From Macropodus opercularis (lineage: Eukaryota > Chordata > Actinopteri > Anabantiformes > Osphronemidae): a stretch of DNA of 64,000 bases. The translations under genes and the position numbers were made by a program. Shown here in pieces: positions 14,301 through 26,739 of the stretch. Numbering within the stretch: the stretch's first letter is position 1; each line of letters opens with the position of its first letter. The notes beneath the pieces were generated by a model. The model saw only the letters and a program-made list of their open reading frames with translations, made no database searches and was not told the origin of the DNA. Where the stretch lies: assembly GCA_030770545.1 (NCBI GenBank), contig CM061100.1, positions 3,355,501-3,419,500 of the forward strand, read 5' to 3'.

Positions 14301-17300
14301 TATAGACTGAGTTTGCAGGTCAGTGCTGAAACGTGAACGAGCAGGTGAGGCTGCGACTTTGGAGGAAGAAAGCAACTATGTGTCAGCTTGGCAGTACCAG
14401 TGCCATCCATCATCCTCCAGTCTGTTAGTCCACAGGAAGCCTGGAGCCCACAGTGAAGGGGGCAGACAGACAGACCCCCGGTGTCTCCCTGATGGATATA
14501 TGACACTTCTGGTCACATATAGATTTCTCAGCACTTTACCTTCAGAAGAGCTGAAAGGCCTCATCTAAACCGTAAATCCATAAAAGACCCTCATTTAAGA
14601 GATTGCTGAGGGCGACACAGCAGCGTCTGATCAATAGTAATTAAGAATTTTGTCGACTTACGTTCATAAACTTGCCAAGGATAAAGTGCATCCAGAATGA
14701 GTCTTGATGCCTTTTAGATGTGACTGTAAAGCAAGTGACTGATTGATCAGTGATGTTACAGTCAAGCCACATTTCGCCAACTGGAAAACTGGAAACGTGC
14801 CACAACTGGAAAGATTATCAACGACAGAAGGTGTGGAAAGACATTTTGACATAGCAGTCGTTGTGTTTCCCTGCCGTGCTGTCATCTGCTTTGATGGGCT
14901 AATTCCTGAAGGTGAATTAGGAAAGAGTTTAAAGCTGAATGATATCGATAGACACTGATGCTCTGACACACGTGATTGACTGCTCTGTGAGACATTAGCT
15001 CCATGTCCAGACGTGTTATGTATGCTGGTTGGATTTTCTAGCCAGTTGTTCTGGGACATGGAAACGAGTGACCCTGGAAACTGTGCTCAGGGGCCACATC
15101 TTTGCTGGTGACAGTAACTGAGGTCAGTCGTTTGGTTGTGACAGGAAGGACGAAGTTGACTCATCCCCCAGATCCACCTGACGAGATAAAAATATCAGCC
15201 TCGTATATGAGGCTTTGTTTGGTGCTAAACGGAAGGAGGCAGTGGTTGTCGTTGTTCCATTGATCTACTCTTGGTGCGGTGCCATCCACATTGATGTTCC
15301 CCTGTCTGGTTCAGTCAGTGGCAGCCGTGTTATACTGGTCTTGCACTTTCTATTCAGCCAGAAGGAGAATGCTCAGTGATGCATGTGACATTACCTTGCC
15401 TCCTGCTGCGAAAAAAGCTCCATTGGATGTTAAGGACTTTGGTATCCATCAAGGTAATTGTTGGGCACAAGCAAACTCCAGTGCATCATGTGTCAATTTT
15501 TGTCGAGCTAGCTTAGGCACACAGCAATTTGGCATCAGCGATGGTGGTGTAATTGGTGGCTGCTTTGTGCTTCGCTGGTCCCTGACATCTAAGGACTGCT
15601 GATCACATGAAAGGGCGTCACCCAGAGACAAAGAAAAGCAAGATGCTCTTTTATTATATCGGCTGTTACACTTGGCTTGTGTATCCAGAGCATGAGCTGG
15701 ACAAATATCCAAAATCAAACCTCCAGACTCCAAACATCAAATGGAGACCAGTATCATAGCACCATGGAAATAACTAAACCCAGATTATTGGAGGCTAATG
15801 GTCACTCACTGCTGGGAAGAGTGACAGTCCTTAGGGAGGAAGCAGTGAGAGGCTGCTGTATGAAATATGCATGGAGGAATCAACCCAGCAGACAGAGGTA
15901 GCTGCGTTTTTCGTAGTAGATTTGTCAGACACAGCATCGTGAACTTCAAAGCAGACACAGTTTTTCTACAGGCAGCATTTTCTTTTGCTTTTACCCGAGG
16001 AAACGGGTCTATTTAAGCACCTGGCTCAAGGGGAAGTTATTGATTTGTATGTTTAAAAAGAAATGAATGAAAGAAGGAGAAGAAACAAAGACATCATTCA
16101 GGACTGAAAGTGATGTCATCATGTCAGCTGGGTCAGAGAATATACCCCCACCCACCCGTCAATAAGCAGAAAACAAAATAAAAGTCATAGATCATCTAGA
16201 ATCTAAGGTGATTCATTATCAGTTACGGATCATTCAAGTTAGCATCTGTGCGTATCAGCCACAATTTTACTGCTACACAAAAAGGTCATTGCTGGGTGAT
16301 AATCGGCTCTTTGTAAGCTGGTATGATGATGATGGAGGAGGACTTTCATCTTGAAACAGGTTTTAATACCGAGCAGTACGATCCAGGGAACGCAGGGCGT
16401 GTTACATTTTCATCTCTGGAGATCTCATCCATCTTAGTGATGAAGCTCTCTACCCTGGAGATACTATTAACATTTACGCAGCCATATTGGAGCTGCCAAA
16501 TTGCCTGTGTATGATGAATCCAATGATATAGCCCTGCCCATTAGTAGCAGCAGAAGAGCTGAAATTCATTAGAAATTAATCCTTTATTACCTTATCTCTG
16601 TTTTATCTCATTATAATGGAAGCAATGGTGAAAATGGTAAAGGTGAAAAGAGAAAGTTACAGTTATAGTGTATGGTCTTCTGTCTGTATCACGTTTGTGT
16701 GTGGTTTTATGTTTTGTGATTTTTATACATTGTCTATAAATTAGTTTAATCTAAAAATTGTGAAAACCCGAATCACTTTAAAATCAAATAATATAAACGT
16801 CACTTCATTGTAACATACCGTAAAACCTGAGTTCTGTATGATTTACATGTGCATTTACTGTTTTCTTTTACAGGGCAGAGAATTCTTCACCATAAAAGTA
16901 ATGTCTTGGAGACCGTGGTGCTTATCAACCCATCAGATGACGCAGTCAGCACTGAGGTAAAATAACGCTCCAATGGCTCCAATCAATACTATTCGTCATA
17001 ACCTGCTGACCATGTTGACCACGCTGCCATGAGCTCGTCCGCCCTGACCGAGTCTGCAGTGCATTAATAATATCTCACAGCACAGCGGCCGCGAACAGCT
17101 GAGGCTGCTGCAGTAGATAAAAAGACCAACAACAGAGAGGAACGTAGCAGAGTGGGCAACAAGAGAACAAGTCAGTTAATTAGCTAATGAATTGAGTGAC
17201 ACGAAAATCGAAATCATTAAGCGGATTGTTGCAGCGCTAAGCCCTGATGTTCCCTGTCTCTGTAGCTAATATTGTTATTTCTAGTGTATAGCTTGTGTTT

Positions 17301-20300
17301 TTTAATTAATGTCTTGCTCTGGGACAAACCAGTAGTGAGTTATCACAGAATAACAGCCTTTTTAACTTCCAGGCTCGTTTGATGATCTCAGACACTGCTA
17401 GACACAAGCTTCTGGTTCTGTCTGGACAATGCACTGAAAACACTGGGGAGCTCATTCTGCAGTCCGGGTCGTTCTCTTTCTTCAGTTTCATAGACATATT
17501 CACTGACCAAGAGGTGAGCAAGTTAAAGCATCTGAACTCATACTTAGATCTAATATGTTCAAGTATTTGTCGTGTAAGTTTACTCATTTCCTCATGTTTA
17601 GATCGGTGAGTTGCTCAGCACGATTCACCCTGCAAACAAAGCCAATCTTACGCTGGCCTGCCCTGAACAAGGTGACTGGAAAAACTCCAACTTGGACAAA
17701 CACAATCTGCAGGACTTTATTAATATGAAACTAAACTCTGCTCTCATTCTCCCTGAAATGGAGGGCCTGTCTGAGTTCACGGAGTATTTATCTGAGTCCG
17801 TAGAGATCCCGACTCCTTTTGACATGTTAGAACCACCAACCTCAGGTGGATTCCTCAAACTCTCCAAACCGTGCTGTTACATCTTCCCCGGTGGCCACGG
17901 TGACTCTGCTCTCTTTGCTGTAAATGGCTTCAACATGCTTATTAACGGCGGCTCAGACAGGAGGTCGTGCTTCTGGAAGCTGGTGAGACATCTGGACCGA
18001 GTGGACTCAGTCCTCCTGACCCACCTTGGTGATGACAATCTGCCAGGCATTAACAGCATGCTGCAGAGGAAGATTGCAGAGACCGAGGAGGAACAATCAC
18101 AGGGTTCGACGGCTAACAGCGACTGGGTGAAGAACATGATTTCTCCAGATATTGGCGTTGTGTTTGTGAATCTTCCTGAAAACCTAGATAACCCAGAGCC
18201 AAATTACAGAGTTCGAAGTAATGTCCAGGAGGCGGCGTTTACTCAGCAGTTTCTCACTAAGCTAAATCTGAGAACAGAGTCTCTGCAAAGACCTGTTGGA
18301 AACACAATAGAACCAATCATACTTTTTCAAAAAATGGGTGTCGGGAAACTTGAGATGTATGTGCTGAATCCTTCAAAGAACAGCAAGGAGATGCAGCACT
18401 TTATGAAGCAGTGGACAGGTAGCGAAAAAGACGCCACTTCCATTCTGCTGCCAAGTGGGAAAGAGACTGAGTTTCCCATCTCCCACTTGACTTCTATCTC
18501 TTCACTCATTGTGTGGCACCCTGCAAATCCCACAGATAAGGTTGTGCGTGTTCTCTTTCCTGGAAATGCCACCCAGCATCACATCTTTGATGGTTTAGAA
18601 AAGCTGAAACACTTAGACTTCCTGAAGCAGCCAGTTTTCACTCAGAAAGCAATGTCTAATATGCCATCAACACCGACACTGAAGCAAGCTAAGATGAAAC
18701 ACAGAACAGACAGCAAAGAGAGCCTGAAGTCTACCCCAAAGCCCTCACCAAGCAAAAGCGTCAGGAAGGAATCAAAGGAGGAAGCAGTGGAAAAAGCAAA
18801 AACAGATGTAGAGTCAACTCAAAAGGCAGAGAAAAAAGAAAAAGCGCCAGCAAAAAAGGAAAAACCTAAAGCACCTGAGAAAGAAACAAAAGCAAAGCCT
18901 GAACAAACAGCCCAGGCTGAAACTCCAGAAAAAAAGAAATCTGAAATTAAACCCAAAGTTGAAAAGGAAAAGGTAACTAAGAAAGAGACCAGAATGTCAA
19001 CGGAAAAGAAAAAGGAGGTTAAAAAAGAAGTGGCAAAGAAAGAAGAGATTCCCAAGAAAGAAGAGGCGAAGAAATTAACCAAAAATATCAGAAGAGACTC
19101 GCCGATGAAGGAAAAGAAAGAAGAAAAGAAAGAGCTGAAGAAAGATGTCAAGAAGCCCTTTAAAGATGTTAAGAAGTCATCATCAACAGGTGAGGAAAAA
19201 GCTCTAAAGCCAAAGCCCCTGAAAAAAGACGATGCTTCAAAGAAAGACGGAGGGACGCCACTGAAGACAAAAGAGAAAGTAAAGCCAAAGATAACAAAGA
19301 AGGAAACAAAGGTAGAGAGCAGCAAACCTGCAGCGACTGCTGCTGCTACTGTTGCAGAGGATCCAGAAGCTGAACGATCTCTGATGTCCTCACCAGAAGA
19401 CCTCACTAAGGACTTTGAAGAGCTCAGAGCTGAAGAGTTGATAGAAGATGATGCAACTGTGCAACAAAATAAGAAAGAAGAGGCTGCCATGATCCACCAT
19501 GAGGAATTAATACCGACCAAAGAGTCGCCTGAGGCACTGGAGTCTGTAGACGAGGGGATAACCACAACAGAGGCCGAAGGAGACAGCGGACAGACTCCAG
19601 AGGAGCACGTTCTTAAGAAAAACTTAAGCTCAAGTGAGAAGTTCGAAGACGAGGGGACAGTGATGGAAGAGACATCTGAGGGAGGTGATTATGAAGAGAA
19701 GGGAGAGATGGAAGAAGTCTATGAAGCACAGAGAGTGGAATCAGATAACGTTTCTCCCTCTGAAGATGTACGGAGAGACAGGCATGATGCAGTCAAACCA
19801 GATGATGTGACTAATAAAAACGTAGAACCTCAGCGTTTAAGTGAAGCAGAAGCAGTGAGAGAGACTCTGTTTGTATCAGCCTCACCCAAAGTGTCCTCAC
19901 CTGTTTCTCCAGCTGCCTCTATTCATGATGAACTGCTTCCTGTTGCCTTTGAAACCTCAACAGCATCAGATGAGGAGAACCAAGATGAAGTCCCTGAGGG
20001 TTACACAGTCAGCTCTGGTCACACGCAGTCAACCATGCAGATCTCCAGTGTGCCTACTCCCATGGATGAGATGCTAACTCCAAGGGACGTGAGTGAGGAA
20101 ATCATCAATGGTAAGACCGAGTCTCCTCTGCAGGATGGTGACAGGTTTGACACACCGGCATCTGGGGAGTATGACAGGAAGACGCTCTCACTGCTTCAGG
20201 ATGAGGCAGGGTCAGATCACTCTCAAAGTGGTGCCACAGATGGACAGGAGTACAACTACTCTGCATCCACAATATCTCCACCTTCACCTCTACAAGAAGA

Positions 20301-23300
20301 TAAATTCGGTAAGGAATTTCCATCTCCACAGAAAGAGGACGGATTTGACACAACTCAAGAGTCACAGGAGAAGTTTGGTGGAGACTCTACTAGACTCAGT
20401 TCAACCTCCACAACAGTGCCTCTAGTTCGATCTCCCTCAGTGGACCACAAGGAAACGTATGAGTCTCCATCAGTGTTTGCTGCTCCTATAGAACTGTCCA
20501 CCACACTGGCAGGGTGCACCGGGGGAACAGCAGATTCCTCCATCAGCCCAGATGACAAGACACTGGAAGGAGCTAACTCGCCTCAGTCCTCCGGTCACAC
20601 ACCGTACTATCAATCACCAGTCGATGAAAAACCAGGAGCTCTTCCCACTGCCTCAGATGACCAAGCAGAGGGTCCGGTAATTGTGGAGGTCACAAGTGAC
20701 AAAGAGGATTTTTCCAACAGAGTTACACCAGAGCCTGATGAGCCAAAACTAGAAAGTTTCTCCCATGTAGAGAGAAATATTTCCTCTTCAAAAAGCTCTT
20801 CTCCAACAGAGCCAGATTCTCCAACGAAGGAGGAAAAATTACTGTTTGACACCGATCAGAAAAAAACTGACGAAAACCACCATTTAATTTTGTCCTCGGC
20901 ACCAATGACTAAACATGAGTCTGACACTAACCCTTTTACTTCCTTCAAAGAAGAAAGTAAAATGTCCATTTCAGAGGGCACCACATCAGACAAGTCTGGA
21001 ACCCCTTTGGAAGAAGTGGTGGCAGAAGACACATTTTCACATTTAGCCTCAGCATCCACCGCTTCTTTGGCCACCAGCTCCTTGCCAGAGCCTACCACTG
21101 ATTCTCCGTCCCTTCATGCTGAGGTAGGCTCTCCTCACTCTACAGAAGTAGATGACTCTCTGTCAGTCTCTGTGGTTCAGACTCCAACAACCTTCCAGGA
21201 GGCTGAAGGTTCTGCATCTAAGGAAGACAGCCCCAGGCCCATGTCAATCTCACCAGACACCTCACCAAAGACAAAAAGCCGGACACAGGCGTATGACGTA
21301 AAATCCCCAGAGCACTCCACCATGTCAATCGAGTTTGGCCAGGAGTCCCCTGACCACTCCTTAGCCCTGGACTTTAGTAAGCAATCCCCAGAGCACCACT
21401 CTCTGGGAGGCAGCTCACGTACGACAGAGAATGGCCCAACCGAGGTTGACTACAGTCCTTCAGATGGGAACTATGTAAGACCATCTGGAGAGACTAGCTC
21501 CACGGTGGAGAAGCATTTACTTTTTGAAGAGAATGACTCCGTCCGTGCGACCTCTGCAACCCCATCAGATGCGTCTCAGTCGACACCCGTGGTTACCACC
21601 CCATGCCAAATGACGGACATGCCACACACTATGTCTGAGCAGGCAGATAAGTCACCAATCACACCCAAGGCATCTTCTCTCACCCATTCTCCCCATTCCA
21701 ATGAGCCATCTCCTGTGTTAGGAGGCTCACCATTTAAAGAGACCACCAGCCCAATGTCACCAACTATGGAGAGTATTACGACTAAATCAGACTCACAGCA
21801 GAAGTACGACAAGTCACCTTCACCTCCCAAAGCTACTTCTCCGTCATCTTCTTCAGCTTTTTCAAAAGAAGAGATAACTTTGCCAGCAAATGATACTAAT
21901 CCTTTTAAATGTGACAAATCTACACCTGAGGCCAAATCCCCCGTTAGCCCTAAAGTTCCCTCTCCATCGTGTCCACCTTTCTCCTCTGACCTGTGCAATT
22001 ACAATTCTGCTAGTGGCTCTAGGGATCAGGATTCTACTAAAAAGAGCCCCTCTGCTCCATCTCGGACAGATGTTGACCTCTGCCTTGTCACTTCGTGTGA
22101 GTACCGTCACCCCAAGACAGAACTATCCCCATCTTTCATCAACCCTAACCCTCTAGAATATTTCATCAATGAAGAGAATGCTTTGGATGAACAAAGGCCT
22201 CTTGCCAAGTTAGGAGGAGCCCCCCCACCTCCCGGTGGAAAGCTTCCTGCCAGGCAATGTGAGGAGACCCCACCCACATCTGTCAGTGAATCTGCCCCCT
22301 CCCAGACGGACTCTGATGTTCCACCCGGTACAGAGGAATGCCCCTCCATCACAGCAGATGCTAACATTGACTCTGAAGATGACTCGGAGACCCTGCCTAC
22401 CGACCGAACCCTGACATACAGACATGCTGATCCTCCCCCGGTGGGACTCAGGGACTCTGCTCCATCCTCAGGCCAGCACGATGTCTGCATGGTGGACCCA
22501 GAAGCCCTCAAGGCTGAAGAAAACCTCCACAATGCTAATGTAGATACAGAAGAAAAGTCTAAAAAGAAAAAGCTCACAAAAAAGACTTCATCACCAGCCA
22601 GGAAGGGTGTGTTATTAAAAGTCAAAGACACAAAGACTGCCTCTCCAAAGAAGAGCATAGGAGAAGGGAAAGATGCCAAGAATGCAACTAATACATCTGC
22701 TTCTAGAGGTGTAAAAAGTGCCACATCAGGTGCGTACAGTTTTCACATCGTCATTCAGAATATCATTAAGAATAACACATATTCTTAAAACTCAGCTAAG
22801 AGATATCTTCGTCTCTCAGGTACGAGCAGTGGAAAAGTATCAGGTGGGGCAACGCTGCCCAACTGTCCTCCCATGTACATGGATCTGGTTTACATCCCCA
22901 ATCACTGCAGTGCTAAAAATGTCGATGCTGAGTTCTTTAAGAGAGTGCGCTCCTCTTACTACGTGGTCAGTGGCAATGATCACACAGCTCAGGAACCGAG
23001 CAGGGCCGTGCTCGATGCTCTGCTGGAAGGAAAGGCCCAGTGGGAAAACAACTTGCAGGTTCGTATTCATTTACAGTTGTAGCCACTTCAGTTCAGGATA
23101 GAGTTTTAATGCCACTGTCACAATTAGAGCTACTACAATGTTGGGATGCTGGATCTTTGACTTTTATATATGTATTTTTTAATGCGAGATGCCTTCGATA
23201 TGATGCGATTTAATATTAAGTGACATACTTGATCGGTAAGGCATGAAGGGAGAAGAGTGAAAAGCAGAAGGATTGTTTTTGTTTCATTTATGACAGTTGA

Positions 23301-23472
23301 CTTTCTTTCATGCCAGGTCACTCTGATTCCAACCCATGACACCGATGTGATGAGGGAGTGGTACCAGGAGACTCACGACAAACAGCAGGAGCTGAACATC
23401 ATGGTCCTGGCCAGCAGCAGCACTGTGGTCATGCAGGATGAGTCCTTTCCAGCTTGTAAGATAGAGATGTAG
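11375..23472 (+). CDS. map1b: Microtubule-associated protein 1B precursor (heavy chain plus light chain LC1)
   Basis: Coding exons: 11375-11561, 12969-13070, 16874-16956, 17373-17513, 17602-22729, 22820-23058, 23317-23472 (stop). They total 6036 nt, 2011 residues, against about 2468 in human. The protein binds and stabilises microtubules in growing axons; the precursor is cleaved in the family into heavy chain and LC1. Exon 1 encodes MATLVEAAD and the family block DSKFYLLVVIGEIVTE. Exons 2-5 carry a near-invariant N-terminal domain (GIRSWDTNLI, TGELILQSGSFSF, PPTSGGFLKLSKPCCYIFPG). Residues about 560-750 form a Lys/Glu-rich KKE region corresponding to the microtubule-binding segment. A long acidic, Ser/Pro-rich stretch follows, then VDLCLVTSCEYRHPKTELSP near residue 1662. 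The last two exons give the conserved LC1 C-terminus, ending FPACKIEM. The start ATG matches the mammalian N-terminus. Oddity: the Tyr-rich tandem repeats of mammalian MAP1B are missing. The next gene downstream is ptcd2. Confidence 0.97.
11562..12968 (+). other. map1b intron 1
   Basis: Starts gtaag and ends tcgcag. It contains a CAT trinucleotide run at about 12178-12198. The first few hundred bases are GC-rich and may extend the promoter CpG region. No additional exon was recognised. Confidence 0.8.
13071..16873 (+). other. map1b intron 2 (3.8 kb)
   Basis: Largest map1b intron, from gtaaac to a tctttta-cag acceptor. Open frames here, including a 154-codon minus-strand frame at 13350-13814, resemble nothing known to me. 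No mobile element was recognised. Mammalian MAP1B has alternative 5' exons, but I could not identify an equivalent here. Confidence 0.75.
17880..18066 (+). other. Degenerate metallo-beta-lactamase-like segment of MAP1B N-terminal domain
   Basis: Residues about 265-326 contain glycine-rich and hydrophobic segments (GGHGDSALFAVNGFNMLING) followed by SVLLTHLGDDNLPG. In active metallo-beta-lactamase-fold enzymes this second segment carries HxHxDH. Here it reads H312-L-G314-D-D316-N317, so one His and the Asp remain and two metal-binding His are replaced. The N-terminus of MAP1 proteins has been assigned to this superfamily, and the human motif is equally degenerate. A non-catalytic fold is inferred. 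Confidence 0.6.
18760..19340 (+). other. KKE-rich microtubule-binding region coding sequence
   Basis: Encodes residues about 560-750 with many KKE, KKD and KEEK units, such as KKEVKKEVAKKEEIPKKEE. It corresponds in position and composition to the basic repeat region of mammalian MAP1B that binds microtubules. The A-rich codons make the complementary strand read as a long Phe/Ser/Leu-rich open frame, which is a shadow. Confidence 0.85.
22425..23472 (+). other. LC1 light-chain coding part of map1b
   Basis: By alignment with mammalian MAP1B, light chain LC1 should begin around the ADPPPVGLRDSA segment encoded near 22427. It covers a Lys/Ser-rich linker (shorter than in mammals) and the highly conserved domain in exons 6 and 7 (FFKRVRSSYYVVSGND, VTLIPTHDTDVMREWYQETH, STVVMQDESFPACKIE). 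The exact cleavage point is inferred. LC1 binds microtubules and actin in the family. Confidence 0.75.
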
Positions 23473-25244
23473 GTCTGTTCAACACGAGATCTGTGGCTCA
23501 GCCTAGTGACTCATAATGAGGACCATTATTTGAGGGAGAAAAAAGTCCATGTAGCATAGAAGAAGTAGACACATCAACACTGTTTATGCTAATTTGATAA
23601 AGACATAAATATCAACCAAGCAGAAAAACAATATTAATTGATTTCAGGGTCTCCAAGAAATGTGTGAGGTGTACTGAACAATGTGTTTAGATATGAAAGG
23701 ACTGGATAAGACAAAAACTCTCTATGTGGTCAATTATTATCTGGGAATGTAATGTAATGATGGTAACGAGTTTCCTCTGAATCCCCAAAGAAAACATATG
23801 AGAGGTTTAAATCAGATTAACTCAAGACAAGGGCTGTTATCCACACCAAAGGATAGAGCAACACGTTCTCTGTTACTGCCTTCGGGAGCAAAAATGAATG
23901 TAGACCTGGTGCAACTGGCAGTGTTTGCCAGTAATCTAAGAGGCCACAGCTCATTCCAGAAGAGGACTGTTAAGTGGCGTAGTTATAGGCGAATATAAAT
24001 TATGGTAAGGTGATTAGCATTAATGATGTCGGACTTCGTGTTCACCGTGGCCAGCGCAGTGTCTCTACCATTGTACTAATGTTCCTCATGTTCCTTTAAA
24101 ATCGTATCATTCACCACAAATTAGCATTTAATTTCACATTTTAAGTTCTTTTAAAAAGAGAGACTCTAATCTTATCGCAGTTTCCTGTTTTTATGTAGCC
24201 ACTGAGCTGTGTGGGAGGAAGCCTTTCCCAATGTAAAGCCGGCAAACAGGATATTTTCATACACCTTAAAATGTCTTTTTTTTCTAAAGCGTTGTATTAT
24301 AATTATAAATAGCTTGAGACATGCATGACTTATGATACACTGGGATTTTTTGTTCTCTTTTTTAAATGAAATTTTGCTCAGACTTGCATTAAGAACAACA
24401 GGGCTATATATACTGTAGGCTAAATAAGTGTAAATGGAGCAATTTATGATTTTTGCTAATTGTACCATGACATTGTATGCTACAGTAAGTCATACAGTTG
24501 CCCTGTATCACGGTAAAACCTGATTTTGAATGCAGCACAGTGTAGATTTACAAGTTGAGAATTTCGAGAGGCTGCAAACCTCTTAGGATATTAGAGTTTG
24601 TCTTCTTGAGCTGGGAAAGGGAAACAGCTTCGTAGAGGCGTAGCAGCACACAGAGGTGAGAGTGACTGATGAAAGTATGTAAAGCGAAACTAGACACTTT
24701 AAACGCAAACATGACACATACCAAACTAGCAGTACAGAGGCCGTAGACGAACTCTGACAGGCCAGTTTTTGGAACAACGTTCAACAAAATACTACTTGAT
24801 GATCACAGGCTTTGGAATGGACACACCAAGCTCAGCTGCTACTGGTGAAAAGTACGTGGAGGTTCACTATAGAGGAGTTCTCCTGTACAGGAGGCTCAAA
24901 AACAAACATACAAACACTGAACTGGCATTTCTCCTGACAATGACATTTCTCTTTTCTCTGTCTACTTTCTCTGCACCTCCGCTCTCTTCTCTCTATTTAT
25001 CTCGGCCTTCTTCTCCTCATCTTTCTCTCGGGAGAACTTTAATAACGTTTGTCTGCTGCTGTGAGGTATTTGTCTTGTGATCTTGCACTCTTTTTCTCCC
25101 CCTTTTCCCAAACTCATATTTAACCTATAGCAATTAGTTTCAAGTGAAAGTATTCATTAGTGCTTTCTGATGTTTGTGTGCAATATTTCCTAATCTAGTG
25201 TAACAGGAACCAGTACTAAAGAACAAACATTCAAGGACAACCAC

Positions 25245-25250
25245 AATAAA
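25245..25250 (+). other. Candidate map1b poly(A) signal
   Basis: First canonical AATAAA I found after the map1b stop codon, 1.8 kb downstream. Three more lie within 760 bases, so the true 3' end is uncertain. Confidence 0.3.
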
Positions 25251-26351
25251 ATCCAGTGTTGAAACTGAGCATTTGTTGTTTTTGTAGTTTATTATAAACA
25301 CATTTGTGTTTTTATTTATTATTATTATTTAAGGTTTGTTGTCTCTGGCTGGGATACTAATAATTATCATATACATTCCACTTTGATAGTGTTGTAATAC
25401 TTGTTCTTCTGAGCCTGGTTACTTGCACTATACAAAGCATTCTATTCAAGTCTTCATAATCTGATAAATTCAATACAGTGTGTAACGTTTATGAGCTGCT
25501 ATAACTGAATTAAATAACAATCTGTATCTCCACAGGTATCTAAAATAAAAAATACCTCACTTATTCATGCACATATTCATGCATTTGCAGATGGAGAGCG
25601 AAAGCGAGAGAGAGCCCCTCAGAGACCCATACACCTTGCAGGAAACCATAAATTATCCAAGGTCTTGTTTCTGATTGGCTGAGCATGCAATCTCAGCTGG
25701 ATGGGCTGAGATCTTGTTGCTAAGGCAACAGAGGGGAACCTCCCTGTCCCAGCCCCATTTTCTCTGAGACAGATCGTCTATCTTAGGAGTTAATTTAAGA
25801 ACCACCTCACTTATTGGTCATTCTTACTGCTTATTTCACATCCAGATATGATGTGTCCACATGTGTTCACTACTGCAGTGAGTTGCACCTTTAATGTCTT
25901 TAATTAAAATGCACATGCACAAAAATGCATCCAACGCAATTAAACTGTAACAGTATTTAGATAAATATAAATTTGTGTCTGAAAATAAACACATGTATAA
26001 TAAAATCTAAAATATCAATGAATTTACATTCATTTTAGTGTTGAATTTATAACTCCAACATGTCCTTGACAGAGAAAATGCAGCAGCACTCAGACATAAG
26101 GCCTTGGTTACATAATGCTGCAGGTCAGCGGGTGCACTAACTAGTTGCAGGATCTGCTGCTCAGTGAATCCTTTCATAGTGAAGAGGGTTACATGGAAGT
26201 TACTCTGTAATTTGAGAAACTATTTCATATGTTTTATGTTGTTACCAGGGGTTTTCCTATATCATTTTGGGTTTTTTTCAGAATCTTGGCTAAAGTAGCA
26301 GTTTTGATGAATATTATATTATTCAAAAATATAATATTTTTTGAATATTTA

Positions 26352-26372
26352 TGTGTGTGTGTGTGTGTGTGT
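26352..26372. repeat. (GT)n microsatellite
   Basis: About ten uninterrupted GT units in AT-rich intergenic DNA, just before the TGAT repeat. Confidence 0.85.
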
Positions 26373-26385
26373 AATATGTAACGAC

Positions 26386-26386
<1 letters not shown>

Positions 26387-26434
<48 letters not shown>
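26387..26434. repeat. (TGAT)12 tetranucleotide microsatellite
   Basis: Twelve perfect TGAT units (48 bases). It is uninterrupted, so it is expected to be highly variable in length. Confidence 0.95.
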
Positions 26435-26652
26435 AATCAAGACAATTCATTTGTAACTGACTTTTAATACAAGAAACATGATTTTAAAAATGCCATAATA
26501 TTATTTGGGCCTTGGGCTGTTTTTTTAACTATCTTGAGCAAAATCCTAGCAAGTCTACTATTTTATATTTTCAACCAAATCAAATTTAATTAAGGAATAT
26601 TTATCTATATTTATATTTAAACGTTTTGTACTCATCGGAGTCTAGTACAACA

Positions 26653-26666
26653 GCGCCACTTGCTGG
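26653..26666 (-). promoter_or_regulatory. CTCF-like core motif (- orientation)
   Basis: gcgccacttgctgg, read on the minus strand, fits the CTCF core consensus with one mismatch. It lies about 300 bases upstream of the ptcd2 start and is oriented toward map1b, opposite to the motif at 8383-8396. Confidence 0.4.
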
Positions 26667-26726
26667 TTAAAAGATAAAACTCTTTTTCGCCTGCTGCAAT
26701 ACTTTCAGGGCAACGGATCTCCGTGC

Positions 26727-26739
26727 GCCGCCATGTTGG
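26727..26739 (+). promoter_or_regulatory. YY1-like element in ptcd2 promoter
   Basis: gccgccatgttgg contains the CCATNTT core used by YY1 and common in promoters of housekeeping and mitochondrial-protein genes. It lies 215 bases upstream of the ptcd2 ATG in the expected promoter position. The assignment is by motif only. Confidence 0.4.

Larger units (their letters stand above)
17602..22729 (+). other. Giant exon 5 of map1b (5128 nt)
   Basis: A single open exon encodes residues 172 to about 1881, most of the heavy chain and the start of LC1. It begins after a tttag acceptor with codons for IGELLSTIHPANKA, continuing directly from the DQE that ends exon 4. It ends at a tcag/gtgcgt donor in phase 1. 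Reading through that donor would add only about 20 residues before a stop at 22786-22788. Very large internal exons of this kind are a hallmark of the vertebrate MAP1 genes. Confidence 0.95.

Noticed and set aside
18819..19565. 248-codon minus-strand open frame rich in Phe, Ser and Leu
   Set aside because: It is the complement of the Lys/Glu-rich region of map1b: AAG and AAA Lys codons read as CTT and TTT on the other strand, and stop codons are depleted as a by-product. The + strand protein is clearly conserved.
22107..22724. 205-codon minus-strand open frame
   Set aside because: It lies opposite conserved map1b coding sequence (VDLCLV block to LC1 linker) and resembles no protein.
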